A stretch of DNA of 64,000 nt from Xenorhabdus szentirmaii DSM 16338 (GTDB taxonomy: Bacteria > Pseudomonadota > Gammaproteobacteria > Enterobacterales > Enterobacteriaceae): NCBI RefSeq assembly GCF_002632585.1, contig NZ_NIBV01000002.1, positions 1,566,461 to 1,630,460 on the forward strand, given 5' to 3'. The translations under genes were made by a program, and so were the position numbers. The notes below the pieces were generated by a model, which saw nothing but the letters and a program-made list of their open reading frames with translations, searched no databases and was not told the DNA's origin. Positions 51,309 through 60,948 of this stretch are shown in pieces (positions within the stretch are counted from its first letter, which is position 1; every line of letters begins with the position of its first letter).

Positions 51309-52026
51309 TAATGACCTCTAGAATCTATTAGTTGTTTGAAAAATTTCATTTCAATCCTGAGAGTTCCTATAAATAACTTTTAATTGACGCAATAGTCATG
51401 TCATTAATAAATTCGATGTTAACTTAAAAATATTTAGCCAATATTCTTCATTAGACTTTCGAATTAAACATCGAGAAAAATTAAAAGTTAAGTAATAACT
51501 CAATGATAATATTCACCATAGTATAATTAATTTATTTTTCCATTACGTAATTATGCAATTACCTCACTTTATTTTAATAAATAATTTTAATTTCATTTCA
51601 ATAATTATTAACCAAAATATCACCTTAATTAGATGAATGTTACATTTGTGATTTTTTTAATACTAAATTTCTTTTTAGAACAATAAGAATTCCAACATAT
51701 GTTGCTTCATGTAATACGCAGGGTTAATAATAATTTCATCATTATGAAAAGGTGTTTAATTGCCTTTATCAATATAAATAAAATCACATATAATTTGTAT
51801 AACATGCGATGGGTAAAAATTAATTCAACCCTAATAAAAAACATATCTGAAACAATATTTGAAACAATAAAAAATATCACCATGTCAAAATAAATCAGAT
51901 AGCAATAAAAATAATTTCATATTGCACAGAAAAGCCAAAAATGAAAATCAGTAGCTCAGCAGCAATAATAAAAAATGTCAATATATCGAAATCAAGGTTG
52001 GTTTATTTAACCCTATTTATAAATCA
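51309..52026. other. AT-rich region upstream of szeS
   Basis: About 720 bases, very AT-rich, without a supportable gene. It must hold the szeS promoter; TATACT on the minus strand near 51517-51522 is a -10 candidate without a good -35. The 45 bases beside the szeS start resemble those beside the GxpS-like NRPS start. Confidence 0.5.
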
Positions 52027-52260
52027 TCAGTTTTTATATCGGCATGTATTTGCCGGAGTATCAGAGATGAAATTTACCATTTTAAACGGTATGAGGGGGA
52101 TATGGTTATTCCATTTCAGAGCGATTATTTCAGGGCCTTGATATACCATTACATATGTAACCAAATCATCGTCCCAGTCATATAGATAGCTATACGATTG
52201 GAACGACTGGGCCATTGAATGAAGCCAGCAACCTTGCCACTGAAAGGCTGCGGGTACCAA
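52027..52260 (-). CDS. Putative small protein with N-terminal hydrophobic segment, unrecognised
   Basis: An open frame of 77 residues just after yecM. Its only usable start is TTG at 52260 with no clear ribosome binding site; open codons upstream encode a strongly hydrophobic run (IGLIFAVIALLVPAAF) overlapping the yecM end, which would look like a signal or membrane segment. The rest is rich in aromatic residues (FQSYSYLYDWDDD). It may be a real small membrane or exported protein with a non-standard start, a decayed gene left at the NRPS insertion border, or chance. Confidence 0.25.
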   Translation of the reverse strand: MVPAAFQWQGCWLHSMAQSFQSYSYLYDWDDDLVTYVMVYQGPEIIALKWNNHIPLIPFKMVNFISDTPANTCRYKN

Positions 52261-52280
52261 TAATGCAATAACTGCGAAAA

Positions 52281-52859
52281 TTAACCCAATCCGTTCAGTT
52301 CACTTTCCACGATCTCTTTGAGAGAAAACGGATGATATTTGACAGTAATTTCACCATTTGTCACCGCCAATGTTGGATTTGGCAGCCTCTCCTTTTCCCC
52401 CCCAGGACAGCTTTCTTTTATGCGGAAACCTTGTGGCAACGGATGGGGCAATAGTTTGCGGGCTTCACGCATTATATGTTCTGGCGGGACAGGCAAAACA
52501 AGCTCCACATGTTCCCAACCCTGGTGAAGATAGTGTTTATCCGTTGGATAAGGCAGTTCCACACAATCAATTTCCCACTCCAGCAAAGTGATCGGCTGTT
52601 CCAGTTCAAACAGGCAGATTGGACGCCCATTAATCATATTTTCAGACATCAATTGACCACATTGCAGAAAACCCTGACGCCAGCGCTCTGCTCTTGAAGT
52701 TTCATTACAACGCAGGGAAATATGATCCGCTGTGTATGGCGCGAACCGTAAGCCAAGCTCTTCGCCAAACTGTTTTAATTTTTGCTCAAATACGCCTAAA
52801 TCAGCTGATAAACCCTGTAATTCAGGAATTGTTGAAAAATGAATCACTTTATCCTCCAT
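52281..52859 (-). CDS. yecM: YecM family protein (VOC-like fold)
   Basis: 192 residues from ATG 52859, matching E. coli YecM (188) over nearly its whole length: TADHISLRC, ERWRQGFLQCGQLMSENM, GRPICLFEL and ERLPNPTLAVT. A longer form starting at TTG 52958 adds 33 residues absent from the family and is not preferred. YecM structures resemble the vicinal-oxygen-chelate/isomerase fold with a metal site; the substrate is unknown. Divergent from argS. Confidence 0.9.
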   Translation of the reverse strand: MEDKVIHFSTIPELQGLSADLGVFEQKLKQFGEELGLRFAPYTADHISLRCNETSRAERWRQGFLQCGQLMSENMINGRPICLFELEQPITLLEWEIDCVELPYPTDKHYLHQGWEHVELVLPVPPEHIMREARKLLPHPLPQGFRIKESCPGGEKERLPNPTLAVTNGEITVKYHPFSLKEIVESELNGLG

Positions 52860-53089
52860 TAAAAATTGCTCTCTCCCCTCATGTAACACCACTGAAACAA
52901 CGTCAAATGACGAAGGATTGTCTGAAAGACAATCTGAAAACAAAAAGTCATCCTGCAAGCAGCGGCTGATGGTAGCATGCAGGATACGGAATATGATATA
53001 AAACCCGTTATTTTCTCATAATCCACACGCTTGGAAGTATTTGCATCATTCAAATGCAAACGATTTTGTGCGTAACTTAAGGTAACACG

Positions 53090-54820
53090 GTGAATATTCA
53101 GGCCATTCTTTCAGAAAAAATCAGCCATGCGCTGATTGCAGCTGGTGCCCCAGCCGACAGCGAAGCTCACGTCCGTCAATCTGCAAAAGCTCAGTTTGGT
53201 GACTACCAAGCGAATGGTGTCATGGCGGCAGCGAAAAAAGTGGGCATGCCTCCCCGACAATTGGCAGAAAAAGTCGTCAATTTGTTAGATCTGCAAGGAA
53301 TAGCCAGCAAAATTGAAATCGCTGGGCCAGGGTTTATCAATATTTTTCTGGATAAAGACTGGATTGCGGCCCATATCGAAACCGCGCTGAAAGACGAAAA
53401 ACTGGGTATCGCACCAGTTGAGCCTCAAACGGTTGTGATTGATTATTCTGCGCCGAATGTCGCCAAACAAATGCACATCGGCCACATTCGATCCACGATT
53501 ATTGGCGATGCTGCGGCCCGTACTCTGGAGTTTATCGGGCACAACGTCATTCGCGCCAATCATCTTGGTGATTGGGGAACGCAATTCGGCATGCTGATTG
53601 CCTATCTGGAAAAAGTCCAGAATGAAAATGCCAGCGATATGGCTCTCGCCGATTTGGAAGAATTCTATCGTGAAGCGAAAAAAACTTACGATGAAGATGA
53701 AGAATTTGCTGTCCGTGCCCGCAGTTATGTCGTAAGACTGCAAGGTGGGGATGAATATTGCCGCACGATGTGGCGCAAGCTGGTTGACATTACTATGTCA
53801 CAAAATCAGGAAACCTATAATCGCCTGAATGTCACCCTGACAGAAAAAGATGTCATGGGTGAAAGCCTGTATAACGATATGCTGCCGGGGATTGTTGCGG
53901 ATCTGAAACAAAAAGGTCTTGCTGTTGAGAGCGATGGCGCTACCGTGGTTTACCTTGATGAATACAAGAATAAAGAAGGTGAGCCAATGGGAGTTATCAT
54001 CCAGAAAAAAGATGGTGGCTACCTTTATACGACAACAGATATTGCCTGTTCCAAATACCGCCATGAAGTTCTGCATGCCGATCGCGTGCTTTATTACACC
54101 GACTCACGCCAGCATCAACATTTGATGCAGGCTTGGACCATTGTCCGCAAAGCAGGTTACATTCCTGAAGAAATGTCACTCGAACATCATATGTTCGGCA
54201 TGATGCTGGGCAAAGATGGTAAGCCATTCAAAACCCGTGCTGGCGGTACTGTAAGATTGTCTGATTTGCTGGATGAGGCGATTGAACGTGCGGATGCCCT
54301 GATCCGTGAAAAAAATCCAGATATGCCGGAAGACGAACTGAAAAAAGTGGTTGAAGCCGTGGGTATCGGTGCAGTGAAATATGCCGACCTTTCCAAAAGC
54401 CGCACTACCGATTACGTTTTTGACTGGGATAACATGCTCGCATTTGAAGGCAATACAGCGCCTTATATGCAGTATGCCTATACCCGCGTAAACTCAATTT
54501 TCAAGCGTGCAGGCATTGATGAAAGCAATCTGACACAGCCTGTCATGCTTAATGAAGAGCGTGAGCAAGCTTTGGCAACGCGTTTGCTGCAATTTGAAGA
54601 AACCATCATAACCGTTGCCCGCGAAGGCACACCTCATGTAATGTGTGCTTATCTGTATGATTTGGCAGGTCTGTTCTCCGGTTTTTACGAACATTGCCCG
54701 ATACTCAGCGCCGACAGCGAAGAACTGCGCCAGAGCCGCCTGAAATTGGCATTGTTGACTGCAAAAACGCTGAAACAAGGTCTTGATACTTTAGGCATTC
54801 AAACCGTAGAACGGATGTAA
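53090..54820 (+). CDS. argS: Arginyl-tRNA synthetase
   Basis: Class I synthetase charging tRNA-Arg. 576 residues. N-terminal Add-1 domain for the tRNA D-loop (about 1-110), HIGH-type motif [10 protein letters not shown] (about 132-141), and the DALR anticodon-binding domain ending [12 protein letters not shown]. Start is GTG at 53090 with AAGGT about six bases upstream. Divergent from yecM as in E. coli, but followed here by an unrelated gene and then murJ, instead of the flagellar flhE. Confidence 0.96.
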   Translation: MNIQAILSEKISHALIAAGAPADSEAHVRQSAKAQFGDYQANGVMAAAKKVGMPPRQLAEKVVNLLDLQGIASKIEIAGPGFINIFLDKDWIAAHIETALKDEKLGIAPVEPQTVVIDYSAPNVAKQMHIGHIRSTIIGDAAARTLEFIGHNVIRANHLGDWGTQFGMLIAYLEKVQNENASDMALADLEEFYREAKKTYDEDEEFAVRARSYVVRLQGGDEYCRTMWRKLVDITMSQNQETYNRLNVTLTEKDVMGESLYNDMLPGIVADLKQKGLAVESDGATVVYLDEYKNKEGEPMGVIIQKKDGGYLYTTTDIACSKYRHEVLHADRVLYYTDSRQHQHLMQAWTIVRKAGYIPEEMSLEHHMFGMMLGKDGKPFKTRAGGTVRLSDLLDEAIERADALIREKNPDMPEDELKKVVEAVGIGAVKYADLSKSRTTDYVFDWDNMLAFEGNTAPYMQYAYTRVNSIFKRAGIDESNLTQPVMLNEEREQALATRLLQFEETIITVAREGTPHVMCAYLYDLAGLFSGFYEHCPILSADSEELRQSRLKLALLTAKTLKQGLDTLGIQTVERM

Positions 54821-54833
54821 TTCTCTTGTTCCG

Positions 54834-54875
54834 GAAACTGGTATGATATTTTTGTCATACCAGTTTCTTGTTTTT
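54834..54875 (+). terminator. Rho-independent terminator of argS
   Basis: 13-bp perfect stem GAAACTGGTATGA/TCATACCAGTTTC with an 8-base loop followed by TTGTTTTT, 13 bases after the argS stop. Confidence 0.92.
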
Positions 54876-54996
54876 CGCTAATTCACACTGTATTTTATTA
54901 TCTTCCTGCTACATTCATTTTGGAATGCTATTTGGGAAATTAAGCCCCATTTTCACTGACAGCATATTTTCTGATTTTTAACACATTAAATTTAAA

Positions 54997-55551
54997 TTAA
55001 TTGGTTACTTCCAGAACTATCTGATTTTCATCACTGAAATCACCGTGTTGACAGGCTGTTTCACTGCCATCACAGATAAATTTAAGAGGTGCGCTGCAGG
55101 TTGTACCTATTCTGGGTTTAAAAGTCGTGCTCCAAATCATAGGGACAAAGCCATGGATGGTTGTATCAAGTCTAATGTAGCAATTTATATCTTCAGCCTC
55201 CGGGGCGCTATACTTAACTGTCCAGTCGACTGTTTTATCTGAATCGCTACAACCTTGAAAGAATCCATTATCTGTTTCTAAATTAAAGCTTGTTTTTTCT
55301 TTAGGACCTAAAACTGTCAAGTGTGGCCCTGCTCCATACATACAACTATATCCAGTACGTTTCATTTCTATTTGTGCAGTGTCACTATTATTTCTTACAT
55401 GCATATTATAATATGAAGAAAATTTAACAATTTTATTATTTTCTGTTTTTTTATTATTTTCCACTGCCTTATCATTAGCAAATGCGATATTTACAGAAAA
55501 CATCAGCGCGAGGAAAGTAATATATTTTTTGGCTATTTTTAAGTAACTCAT
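54997..55551 (-). CDS. Secreted Cys-rich protein of unknown function
   Basis: 184 residues, preceded by a strong AGAGGA ribosome binding site six bases before the ATG, so probably real. Residues 1-25 form a clear Sec signal peptide (hydrophobic ITFLALMFSVNIAFA), then an Asn/Lys-rich stretch, then a domain with six cysteines (SCMYGAG, QGCSDSD, INCYIRL, TTCSAP, FICDGS, ACQHG), enough for three disulfides, and alternating hydrophobic residues suggesting a beta-sandwich. I do not recognise the family. AT-rich and monocistronic, sitting at the joint between argS and murJ. Confidence 0.75.
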   Translation of the reverse strand: MSYLKIAKKYITFLALMFSVNIAFANDKAVENNKKTENNKIVKFSSYYNMHVRNNSDTAQIEMKRTGYSCMYGAGPHLTVLGPKEKTSFNLETDNGFFQGCSDSDKTVDWTVKYSAPEAEDINCYIRLDTTIHGFVPMIWSTTFKPRIGTTCSAPLKFICDGSETACQHGDFSDENQIVLEVTN

Positions 55552-55763
55552 TTTAATTCCTCTTATTTTATTATGCGCGCATATATGTTATATAAGACAA
55601 CATATATTTCAACACATCATGAATTACTGACTTACTTTTGATTATACAATCATAAAATCATGCAACAATCCTTAATAAAATAAATTGCATGAGATATTTT
55701 ATTTAATTTGATATAACCTGAGTAAGATTTAAAAATAATGGGTTATGTAAAATAATTAATGAT

Positions 55764-55788
55764 ACCGCTCAATAAATTATTGAGCGGT
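55764..55788. terminator. Hairpin downstream of murJ
   Basis: 12-bp perfect arms ACCGCTCAATAA/TTATTGAGCGGT separated by one base, 37 bases beyond the murJ stop. Flanks are AT-rich without a clean T-tract. Confidence 0.65.
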
Positions 55789-55824
55789 TCGCTAATAAAA
55801 ACACAATGGATTGGGGAAATTCAG

Positions 55825-57363
55825 TTATTGCAATCCCCGTTGTGCAAAGTCTTTCAATCTGAATCCCATCAAAGCCAATGCAGCAAAATAACTGCCTGCA
55901 CCTGCAATCACAACGCCCATCAACCGTAGCAATCGCATAGCCATATTGCCCTGATCCCAGGCTGGCATAACCCACAATACTGCGAGTAATACCCCAACCA
56001 TAACGACAATCGCCACAACTAATTTCAGCAAAAATGTTCCCCAGCCAGCCAGCGGCTTGAAAATCTCACGTTTTCGCAGTTGCCAGTAAAGCATACTGGC
56101 ATTAAAGCAGGCGGCCAAGCCGATGGAAAGTGCCAACCCTGCATGTTGCAGTGGACCAATAAAAGCAAGGTTCATCAGCTGGGTTAAAACCAGGGTTGCA
56201 ATCGCAATCTTAACGGGTGTTTTAATGTCCTGACGAGAATAGAAGCCGGGAGCAAGCACCTTAACAACAATCAATCCCATCAACCCAAAGCAGTAAGCAA
56301 TCAATGCCCGCTGAGTCATTTCAGCATCAAAGGCAGAAAAATTACCGTATTGAAAGAGTGAAACCGTCAATGGCTCTGCCAAAATACCCAATGCGACAGC
56401 ACAAGGCAGTGCCAACAAAAAGCAAAGACGCAGCCCCCAATCCATTAATCGACGATATTCTGCATGATTTCCGCTGGAAAAACTCTTAGCCAGCGAAGGC
56501 AATAAGATAGTACCCAGCGCAACACCCAGAACACCGGAAGGTAACTCCATCAGGCGGTCAGCATAATACATCCATGAAACCGAGCCAGAAACTAAAAACG
56601 AGGCAAAAATGGTATTGATAATCAATGAAATCTGGCTGACTGAGACGCCCAGAATCGCAGGCCCCATCTGACGCATAACGCGCCAGACACCACTGTCCCG
56701 GAAAGAAACCCGGGGCAACACCAGCATACCCACTTTTTTCAAATGAGGAAGCTGATAGGCCAGTTGCAAAATACCACCAGCAACAACCGCCCAGCCTAAT
56801 GCCATGACTGGTGGATTACAGTATGGTGCAACAAACAGTGCAAAAACGATCATGCTGACATTGAGTAATGTCGGCGCAAAAGCAGGAACAGAAAACCGAT
56901 TCCATGTATTGAGGATAGCCCCTGCCAACGAGGCCAGAGATATTAAGAAAATGTAAGGAAAGGTAATTCTGAGCAGATCACGGGTTAACGCAAATTTATC
57001 CGGTGTATCCGTGAATCCCGGTGCGGTCACATAAATGACCCAAGGCGCAGCAATCACACCGATGACCGTGACTATCGCCAAAATCAACGTCAACATTCCT
57101 GATACATACGCGATGAATGTGCGTGTTGCCTCGTCTCCCTGTTGGTTTTTGTATTCAGCCAGAATCGGCACAAAGGCTTGAGAAAAAGCGCCCTCGGCAA
57201 AAATACGGCGCAGTAAGTTAGGTAATTTGAAGGCAACAAAAAAAGCATCTGTTGCCACACCAGCACCAAATATGCGGGCAATGATGGCATCGCGGATAAA
57301 GCCAAGGACGCGCGAAAACATCGTCATTGAGCTAACCGCAGCCAGTGATTTGAGTAAATTCAT
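55825..57363 (-). CDS. murJ: Lipid II flippase MurJ
   Basis: Flips undecaprenyl-linked lipid II across the inner membrane for peptidoglycan synthesis. 512 residues with about fourteen hydrophobic helices and the MOP-family N-terminus [21 protein letters not shown], with Arg residues lining the cavity ([13 protein letters not shown]). E. coli length is 511. In E. coli it is near rimJ and mdtH (mviN) and followed by flgN; no flagellar gene follows here. Confidence 0.96.
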   Translation of the reverse strand: MNLLKSLAAVSSMTMFSRVLGFIRDAIIARIFGAGVATDAFFVAFKLPNLLRRIFAEGAFSQAFVPILAEYKNQQGDEATRTFIAYVSGMLTLILAIVTVIGVIAAPWVIYVTAPGFTDTPDKFALTRDLLRITFPYIFLISLASLAGAILNTWNRFSVPAFAPTLLNVSMIVFALFVAPYCNPPVMALGWAVVAGGILQLAYQLPHLKKVGMLVLPRVSFRDSGVWRVMRQMGPAILGVSVSQISLIINTIFASFLVSGSVSWMYYADRLMELPSGVLGVALGTILLPSLAKSFSSGNHAEYRRLMDWGLRLCFLLALPCAVALGILAEPLTVSLFQYGNFSAFDAEMTQRALIAYCFGLMGLIVVKVLAPGFYSRQDIKTPVKIAIATLVLTQLMNLAFIGPLQHAGLALSIGLAACFNASMLYWQLRKREIFKPLAGWGTFLLKLVVAIVVMVGVLLAVLWVMPAWDQGNMAMRLLRLMGVVIAGAGSYFAALALMGFRLKDFAQRGLQ

Positions 57364-57511
57364 GGTGTTATTCTAAAAATTGGTGTTTATGAAATGAACA
57401 TAAAAAATGTAACGCTACCCTCAAGACGCTATAAAAACAGCCGGTAAAGAGACTTCGGAGAGATAGCAGCCATGTTCAAAGTCTAACAGACAACAATAAG
57501 ATCTACATAGG

Positions 57512-58102
57512 TTATATGCCCGTTGTCTTGCCCCATGTGTCATCAATCAGTGATGTCAAAACATGATCTTGCCAAACGCCGTCGATCATTAAGTAATTTT
57601 TAGCATAACCTTCTTGTTCAAATCCCAATTTCTTGAGTAAATTTCCACTGCGATGATTATGTGGCATATAGTTCGCCATAATCCGGTGCATTTTTTGATG
57701 GCGTTGCATATAGCGAATGGTGGGTAACAAGGCTTCGTACATCACTCCCTGCCCTTGCCATTTTTCACCCAATGAATAACCAAGATAGCAAGAATAAAAT
57801 GCACCACGCATGACATTGGTAAAATTGGCGACTCCCATAATTTCATTTTCATCCGGGTCCAATAACAAGAAATTGAATGTCGCTTCCTGCCGCTGTAACT
57901 CCGAGATATAACTCAACTTATTTGTCCATCCGGAAGGTTGGTAAAAAGTACCATCCCTTGCGGGTTCCCACGGTTTAAGAAAATCTTTATTTTCTGAATA
58001 ATATTCAGCCAATTTATAAGCATCACGCTCATATACCAAACGAACGATCATTCTATCCGTAATAAAGCGGATTTTTGGCAATGCAGAACGGTAACCAAAC
58101 AT
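57512..58102 (-). CDS. rimJ: Ribosomal protein S5 alanine N-acetyltransferase
   Basis: GNAT acetyltransferase modifying the N-terminal Ala of ribosomal protein S5. 196 residues; GNAT motif A is seen as [19 protein letters not shown] and motif B as [20 protein letters not shown]. Divergent from mdtH. E. coli yceH and mviM, which separate rimJ from murJ there, are absent. Confidence 0.93.
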   Translation of the reverse strand: MFGYRSALPKIRFITDRMIVRLVYERDAYKLAEYYSENKDFLKPWEPARDGTFYQPSGWTNKLSYISELQRQEATFNFLLLDPDENEIMGVANFTNVMRGAFYSCYLGYSLGEKWQGQGVMYEALLPTIRYMQRHQKMHRIMANYMPHNHRSGNLLKKLGFEQEGYAKNYLMIDGVWQDHVLTSLIDDTWGKTTGI

Positions 58103-58286
58103 GCTTTCTCCTGATCTTTATCTTGAAAAAATTTTCAATAATTTAGCTTTTATGGAAATAATTACCACCCTCCCACGATAAAAAAATATCATCTAGATAA
58201 CCTCTATCTTAAAGCACATATTGAGTCCAAAATAACAAAAACGATCTCCCGTCTTTTCTACTTTATAAGGTTTTATAGGGTGCAAA

Positions 58287-59492
58287 ATGTCATTAGTCTC
58301 ACAGGCTCGTAGCTTGGGTAAATATTTTCTTTTATTTGATAATTTAATCGTCGTTTTAGGATTTTTTGTCGTTTTCCCCTTAATTTCGATTCGTTTCGTT
58401 GAGCAACTTGGCTGGGCTGCCGCTATTGTTGGGTTTTCACTCGGATTGCGCCAATTAGTACAACAAGGTCTGGGTATTTTTGGGGGAGCCATTGCGGATA
58501 GGTTCGGTGCGAAACCCATGATTGTCACCGGAATGCTGCTGCGGGCGTCAGGGTTTGCCCTGATGGCAATGGCATCTGAACCATGGATACTCATCCTTTC
58601 CTGTATGCTTTCTGGATTAGGAGGGACATTATTTGATCCCCCCAGAGCCGCCCTTATCATAAAGTTAACTCGCCCCCACGAGCGTGGCCGTTTTTATTCA
58701 ATTCTATTGATGCAAGATAGTGCAGGTGCAGTGATAGGTGCATTAGTAGGCAGTTGGTTACTGCAATATAATTTCAATCTTGTTTGTTGGATTGGTGCAT
58801 CGATTTTTGTATTGGCTGCTTTATTTAACGCATGTTTTTTGCCAGCATACCGCATTTCAACCATTCGGACTCCCATTAAAGAAGGTATGGGGCGCGTTAT
58901 TAAAGATCGCCGCTTCTTTTACTACGTTCTGACATTGACCGGTTATTTTATCCTCTCAGTCCAAGTCATGTTAATGTTTCCGATCATTATTTATGAAATT
59001 TCCGGCACACATACTGCCGTCAGATGGATGTATGCCATTGAAGCCGTGATTTCACTGACTTTGCTTTACCCTATCGCCCGCTGGAGTGAAAAACATTTCC
59101 GGCAAGAACAACGCCTGATGGCTGGTTTGTTTTTAATGAGCATCTGCATGTTCCCAATAGGTTGGATCAATCAGTTACACCTGCTATTTGGCCTAATCAG
59201 CCTGTTTTATCTGGGAATGGTCACCGCAGAGCCTGCCCGTGAAATGCTCAGTGCCTCACTTACCGATCCTCGGGCACGTGGTAGTTATATGGGATTCAGC
59301 CGGCTGGGGCTGGCATTCGGGGGAGTGCTGGGTTATACCGGTGGCGGGTGGCTTTATGATACAGGACGCTCTATGGATATACCGCAGCTACCCTGGTTCC
59401 TGCTGGGATTTGTGGGTATAGTGACTGTTTATACACTTCATCACCAATTCAATCTGAAAAAAATAGACTCTATTATGGTGAGCAGGCATTAA
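58287..59492 (+). CDS. mdtH: MFS multidrug efflux transporter MdtH
   Basis: Proton-driven drug exporter of the major facilitator superfamily in the inner membrane. 401 residues, twelve hydrophobic helices, MFS loop motif [11 protein letters not shown] (about 71-81) after helix 2, N-terminus [19 protein letters not shown] as in E. coli MdtH. Divergent from rimJ. Confidence 0.93.
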   Translation: MSLVSQARSLGKYFLLFDNLIVVLGFFVVFPLISIRFVEQLGWAAAIVGFSLGLRQLVQQGLGIFGGAIADRFGAKPMIVTGMLLRASGFALMAMASEPWILILSCMLSGLGGTLFDPPRAALIIKLTRPHERGRFYSILLMQDSAGAVIGALVGSWLLQYNFNLVCWIGASIFVLAALFNACFLPAYRISTIRTPIKEGMGRVIKDRRFFYYVLTLTGYFILSVQVMLMFPIIIYEISGTHTAVRWMYAIEAVISLTLLYPIARWSEKHFRQEQRLMAGLFLMSICMFPIGWINQLHLLFGLISLFYLGMVTAEPAREMLSASLTDPRARGSYMGFSRLGLAFGGVLGYTGGGWLYDTGRSMDIPQLPWFLLGFVGIVTVYTLHHQFNLKKIDSIMVSRH

Positions 59493-59543
59493 TCATGGAA
59501 TAAATAAGGTAAAATCAGCTTGCCAACAATAATAGGAGATAAT

Positions 59544-60107
59544 ATGAGAAAAATTTTTTTAGGCGCAGCATTAGTGATTATAGGATTACTCAGTGGCTGT
59601 GACCAGTTCAAGGAATTCAGCATTAATGAAGGTATACTCAATGAGTATTTATTAAAAAAAGTCCATTATCAAAAGCAAATCAATTTGCCGGGTATGGCTA
59701 ACGCTACAATTATGTTAGGTGACTTAACCAGTCAGGTTGGTCGCAAAAATCCCGAAAAAATTGAACTTTCAACTCAAGCCAAAGTACAACTGACAAGCCT
59801 TTTAGGTTCAATTCAAGCTGAGCTCAAGCTGACTATCAGCGCCAAACCGGTATTTGATGCGACAAAAGGTGCTATCTTCATCAAAGGCTTAGAAATTGTT
59901 GACTATCAAACAATCCCAGAAAAAGCGGCGGCTCCCATAAAAGCGCTCATTCCTTATCTGAATACGTCCTTAAGTGAATTTTTCGACGTTTATCCGGTTT
60001 ATGTATTGAATCCAGAAAAAAGTAAAGCTGAAGCAGCTGCTTCAAAATTTGCCAAAGAATTGGAAATTAAGCCAGGAAAACTAGTGATCGGTTTAACTGA
60101 TAAGTAA
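59544..60107 (+). CDS. yceB: YceB-family lipoprotein
   Basis: 187 residues. The start at ATG 59544 is chosen over a TTG at 59520 because AGGAGAT lies six bases before it and it gives a clean lipoprotein signal: positively charged start, hydrophobic core and lipobox LLSGC with Cys near residue 19. The mature part is a DUF1439 (YceB) domain. Function unknown; envelope-located. In E. coli yceB is near mdtH. Confidence 0.9.
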   Translation: MRKIFLGAALVIIGLLSGCDQFKEFSINEGILNEYLLKKVHYQKQINLPGMANATIMLGDLTSQVGRKNPEKIELSTQAKVQLTSLLGSIQAELKLTISAKPVFDATKGAIFIKGLEIVDYQTIPEKAAAPIKALIPYLNTSLSEFFDVYPVYVLNPEKSKAEAAASKFAKELEIKPGKLVIGLTDK

Positions 60108-60126
60108 TTTTTATTGTGAATAAAAT

Positions 60127-60164
60127 AATAAAGGCAAATTACTGATTAATAATTTGCCTTTATT
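60127..60164. terminator. Bidirectional terminator between yceB and ycdY
   Basis: 15-bp perfect stem AATAAAGGCAAATTA/TAATTTGCCTTTATT with an 8-base loop, between convergent genes. Confidence 0.88.
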
Positions 60165-60256
60165 TCATTCATAATCTATGAAAACATCTATCTGTTTATT
60201 ACAGAGTTGTCACGGTCAACACTGAAATTCTCAGCCGGCATAAAAATGATATTATG

Positions 60257-60799
60257 TCACTCAGTTTCCAGCTCTTCACGCAACACCTGTAGCGCCTCAC
60301 GAGTGATAATCACCAAAGTACGATAAAAACCACTGGTTGCATGCGCTTCTACTTTACCGAGGAATTGCCCACACCAAGGCAGCAAATACTCATCAAACAA
60401 TGTAATTTGAGCTTGAACCTCATCTACCGCCGCTTGATCTTCCAGCCACGATGCAGCCAACAATAAAGAGCCGAATTGATCCGCAGGCGATTCAGATAAC
60501 GGCATCCCCCGCTCCACTAAAAACTGACGGATTTCACTTTCTTCCCTATCCGTATAATTGGAACGACAGACTTCAACTCCGGCAGATTCTCCTGCAAATA
60601 AAGCGTGATAATCGGCTTCAATTGTTGCTGGCTCACAGCTTTGTTGTAGCCGATCTAACAATTGATCTTGCTCCAAAGGCCATGCTTGCTTCAATTTACC
60701 TTCTGCAATCATTGCAATCACAGGTTGCAAAACAGGATTTTGCGGTGATCGGTTAAATAATGTTCCCAAAATACGGCAAACAATAGAAAATTCATTCAT
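60257..60799 (-). CDS. ycdY: TorD-family chaperone YcdY
   Basis: 180 residues from ATG 60799 (MNEFSIVCRILGTL), which aligns with the E. coli YcdY start; an ATG at 60832 gives 11 extra residues and cannot be excluded. All-helical TorD/DmsD-family fold with YHALFAG-like, SERGMPL-like (VERGMPLSESPADQFG) and LLAASWLEDQ motifs. In E. coli YcdY assists the zinc phosphatase YcdX; no ycdX is in this window. Downstream of ghrA on the same strand. Confidence 0.87.
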   Translation of the reverse strand: MNEFSIVCRILGTLFNRSPQNPVLQPVIAMIAEGKLKQAWPLEQDQLLDRLQQSCEPATIEADYHALFAGESAGVEVCRSNYTDREESEIRQFLVERGMPLSESPADQFGSLLLAASWLEDQAAVDEVQAQITLFDEYLLPWCGQFLGKVEAHATSGFYRTLVIITREALQVLREELETE

Positions 60800-60884
60800 G
60801 GTTTCATCTAATCCCAATAACTTATCTGACATAACGCATATTGTTATTGTCCCTAATCACTCGCCCTACTGTAAAGCAACTTAT

Positions 60885-60945
60885 GCCTTGGCCCTTTAAG
60901 TTGGACTAAGTTGCCGCTTTGTTGGCTGGAATTTTGAAAATCATC
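60885..60945. repeat. Degenerate copy of the intergenic repeat between ycdY and ghrA
   Basis: TTAAGTTG...TTGCCGCTTTGTTGGCTGG...TTTTGAAA resembles the inner part of the repeat at 23658-23762 (TTTCAAGTTGCAGCTTTGCTGG...CTTGAAA). Short, non-coding and decayed. Confidence 0.45.
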
Positions 60946-60948
60946 CGG

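Noticed and set aside
51699..52141. Small plus-strand frames upstream of szeS (51699-51893, 51941-52141)
   Set aside because: Very AT-rich, no ribosome binding sites or recognisable features; not separable from chance.
52860..52958. N-terminal extension of YecM to 52958
   Set aside because: Needs a TTG start, adds 33 residues not found in the family, and the ATG at 52859 gives the expected length.
58193..58660. 155-codon minus-strand frame
   Set aside because: Overlaps the start of mdtH in antisense; low-complexity Pro/Lys/Asn content and no support.
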